64,000 bases of DNA. Source: Candidatus Sumerlaeia bacterium. Its GTDB lineage: Bacteria; Sumerlaeota; Sumerlaeia; SLMS01; JAHLLQ01. The notes beneath the pieces were generated by a model. It saw only the letters and a list, made by a program, of their open reading frames with translations, did no database searches and was not told where the DNA came from. Of this stretch, positions 63,304-64,000 are shown piece after piece. The number at the start of each line of letters is the position of its first letter. Position 1 is the stretch's first letter. Location: the NCBI GenBank assembly GCA_019634695.1, contig JAHCAW010000013.1:17013-81012 (forward strand), in the 5' to 3' direction. A program made the position numbers and the translations under genes.

Positions 63304-64000
63304 CTACACGATCGCCTTCTCGGTCTTGGCGTCGAACAGGTGAATCTTGTCCAGGTTCACCAGCAGGGGCTTCTCCGAGTCGATCTCGGCCTGGATGTGT
63401 GGGCCAACGCGGGCGACGAAGGGGTTCTTGCCCGTCGTCATGTACAGGTAAAGTTCGGAGCCCATCGGCTCGATGATTTCGACGCGGGCGCGCACCTCAC
63501 CCGCCGGGATGTCGGCCGGCTTCTCCTCGGGTGCATGGAAGTCCTCCGGCCGCACGCCCAGCGTCACCGGGCCCTTCTCCGTGCCGGACTCGCGCACGCG
63601 TGCCGCCATCGCGTCCGTCAGCACCAGCTTCAGCTCGCGCTCGACGAAGCACAGCTTGCCGTTCTCCTCGACCAACTCGCCCTCGATGAAGTTCATCGGC
63701 GGCGTGCCGATGAAGCCCGCCACGAACTTGTTCACCGGGTTGTCGTACAGCGAGATTGGATCCGCCACCTGCTGCACGATGCCGTCCTTCATCACCACGA
63801 TGCGGTCGCCCATCGTCATGGCCTCAACCTGATCGTGCGTGACGTAGATCATCGTGGACTGGAGCCGCGCGTGGAGCTTGTTGATCTCGACGCGCATCTG
63901 GACGCGCAGCTTCGCGTCCAGGTTCGACAGCGGCTCGTCGAACAGGAAGACCTTGGGCTGGCGGACGATGGCGCGGCCGACGGCCACGCGCTGGCGCGGG
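63304..64000 (-). CDS. Sugar ABC transporter ATPase, UgpC/MsmX type, 3' part only
   Basis: The gene runs off the window edge, so the Walker A part is missing. The visible 232 codons begin in the signature (PRQRVAVGRAIVRQP) and include Walker B VFLFDEPLSNLDAKLR, switch MIYVTHDQVEAMTMGDRI and the C-terminal MalK-type regulatory domain (GVRPEDF, EPMGSELYLYM, HLFDAKTEKAI). This is the ATPase of carbohydrate importers (CUT1), which is often shared among several permeases. It is convergent with the esterase gene. Confidence 0.93.
   Translation of the reverse strand, partial: PRQRVAVGRAIVRQPKVFLFDEPLSNLDAKLRVQMRVEINKLHARLQSTMIYVTHDQVEAMTMGDRIVVMKDGIVQQVADPISLYDNPVNKFVAGFIGTPPMNFIEGELVEENGKLCFVERELKLVLTDAMAARVRESGTEKGPVTLGVRPEDFHAPEEKPADIPAGEVRARVEIIEPMGSELYLYMTTGKNPFVARVGPHIQAEIDSEKPLLVNLDKIHLFDAKTEKAIV

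Overview
The window is one high-GC bacterial stretch (roughly two thirds G+C by eye) with dense, operon-like coding and almost no non-coding space. It encodes lipoproteins with lipoboxes, an RND efflux pair, a PilU-type pilus ATPase, a MoxR/DUF58/BatA cluster, long carboxypeptidase-regulatory-like repeat proteins, two big GT-C-like membrane proteins and argininosuccinate synthase. This indicates a diderm, non-proteobacterial lineage, of the kind seen in Sumerlaeota, Planctomycetota-related or similar metagenome-assembled genomes. Nothing here (no rRNA, no universal marker) fixes the phylum. No tRNA, rRNA or CRISPR array was seen.

Layout. 0-9 kb: a cyanophycinase-like peptidase, an integral membrane protein with a DnaQ-like exonuclease, a phosphodiester glycosidase, and a 1396-residue protein made of about 14 Ig-like repeats. 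9.1-11.1 kb: a degenerate IS5-family insertion sequence with TIRs and a 3-bp flanking repeat, then the 5'-truncated remains of a paralogue of the 1396-residue protein. 11-18.3 kb: two glycosyltransferases and a divergent pair of large GT-C-like membrane proteins, probably surface glycan assembly. 18.3-24 kb: a lipoprotein glycoside hydrolase, a lamin-tail-like exported protein, argG. 24-34.9 kb: a U32 protein (RlhA-like), a WecA/MraY-type transferase, a low-GC membrane protein, PilU, a glycosyltransferase and a sodium:solute symporter. 34.9-37.8 kb: a LeuA/CimA-type synthase and an AGE-family epimerase.

37.8-51.4 kb is a leftward cluster (glutamine-rich coiled-coil protein, NHL lipoprotein, VWA/GATase-like protein, MoxR, DUF58, BatA-like, D-aminoacylase-like lipoprotein). 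Its backbone genes have 4-nt overlaps or short gaps, yet three small foreign-looking modules interrupt or abut it. One is a HepT/MntA toxin-antitoxin pair bracketed by a 32-bp direct repeat copied from the 3' end of the amidohydrolase gene. One is a nucleotidyltransferase plus a 69-residue partner gene coupled to moxR. One is a four-helix-bundle (S23-type) gene between imperfect ~50-bp inverted repeats with a 14-bp internal period. This is the most unusual part of the window.

51.5-64 kb: an ORF6N-domain gene, an RND adaptor and pump, then a six-gene, mostly overlapping operon (exported protein, MacB-type ATPase, FtsX-type permease, ZnuA-like lipoprotein, parvulin-like chaperone, esterase) that may be a non-canonical zinc or manganese system. 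After it come two copies of a 35-bp repeat and the 3' part of a UgpC/MsmX-type sugar ABC ATPase that runs off the window.
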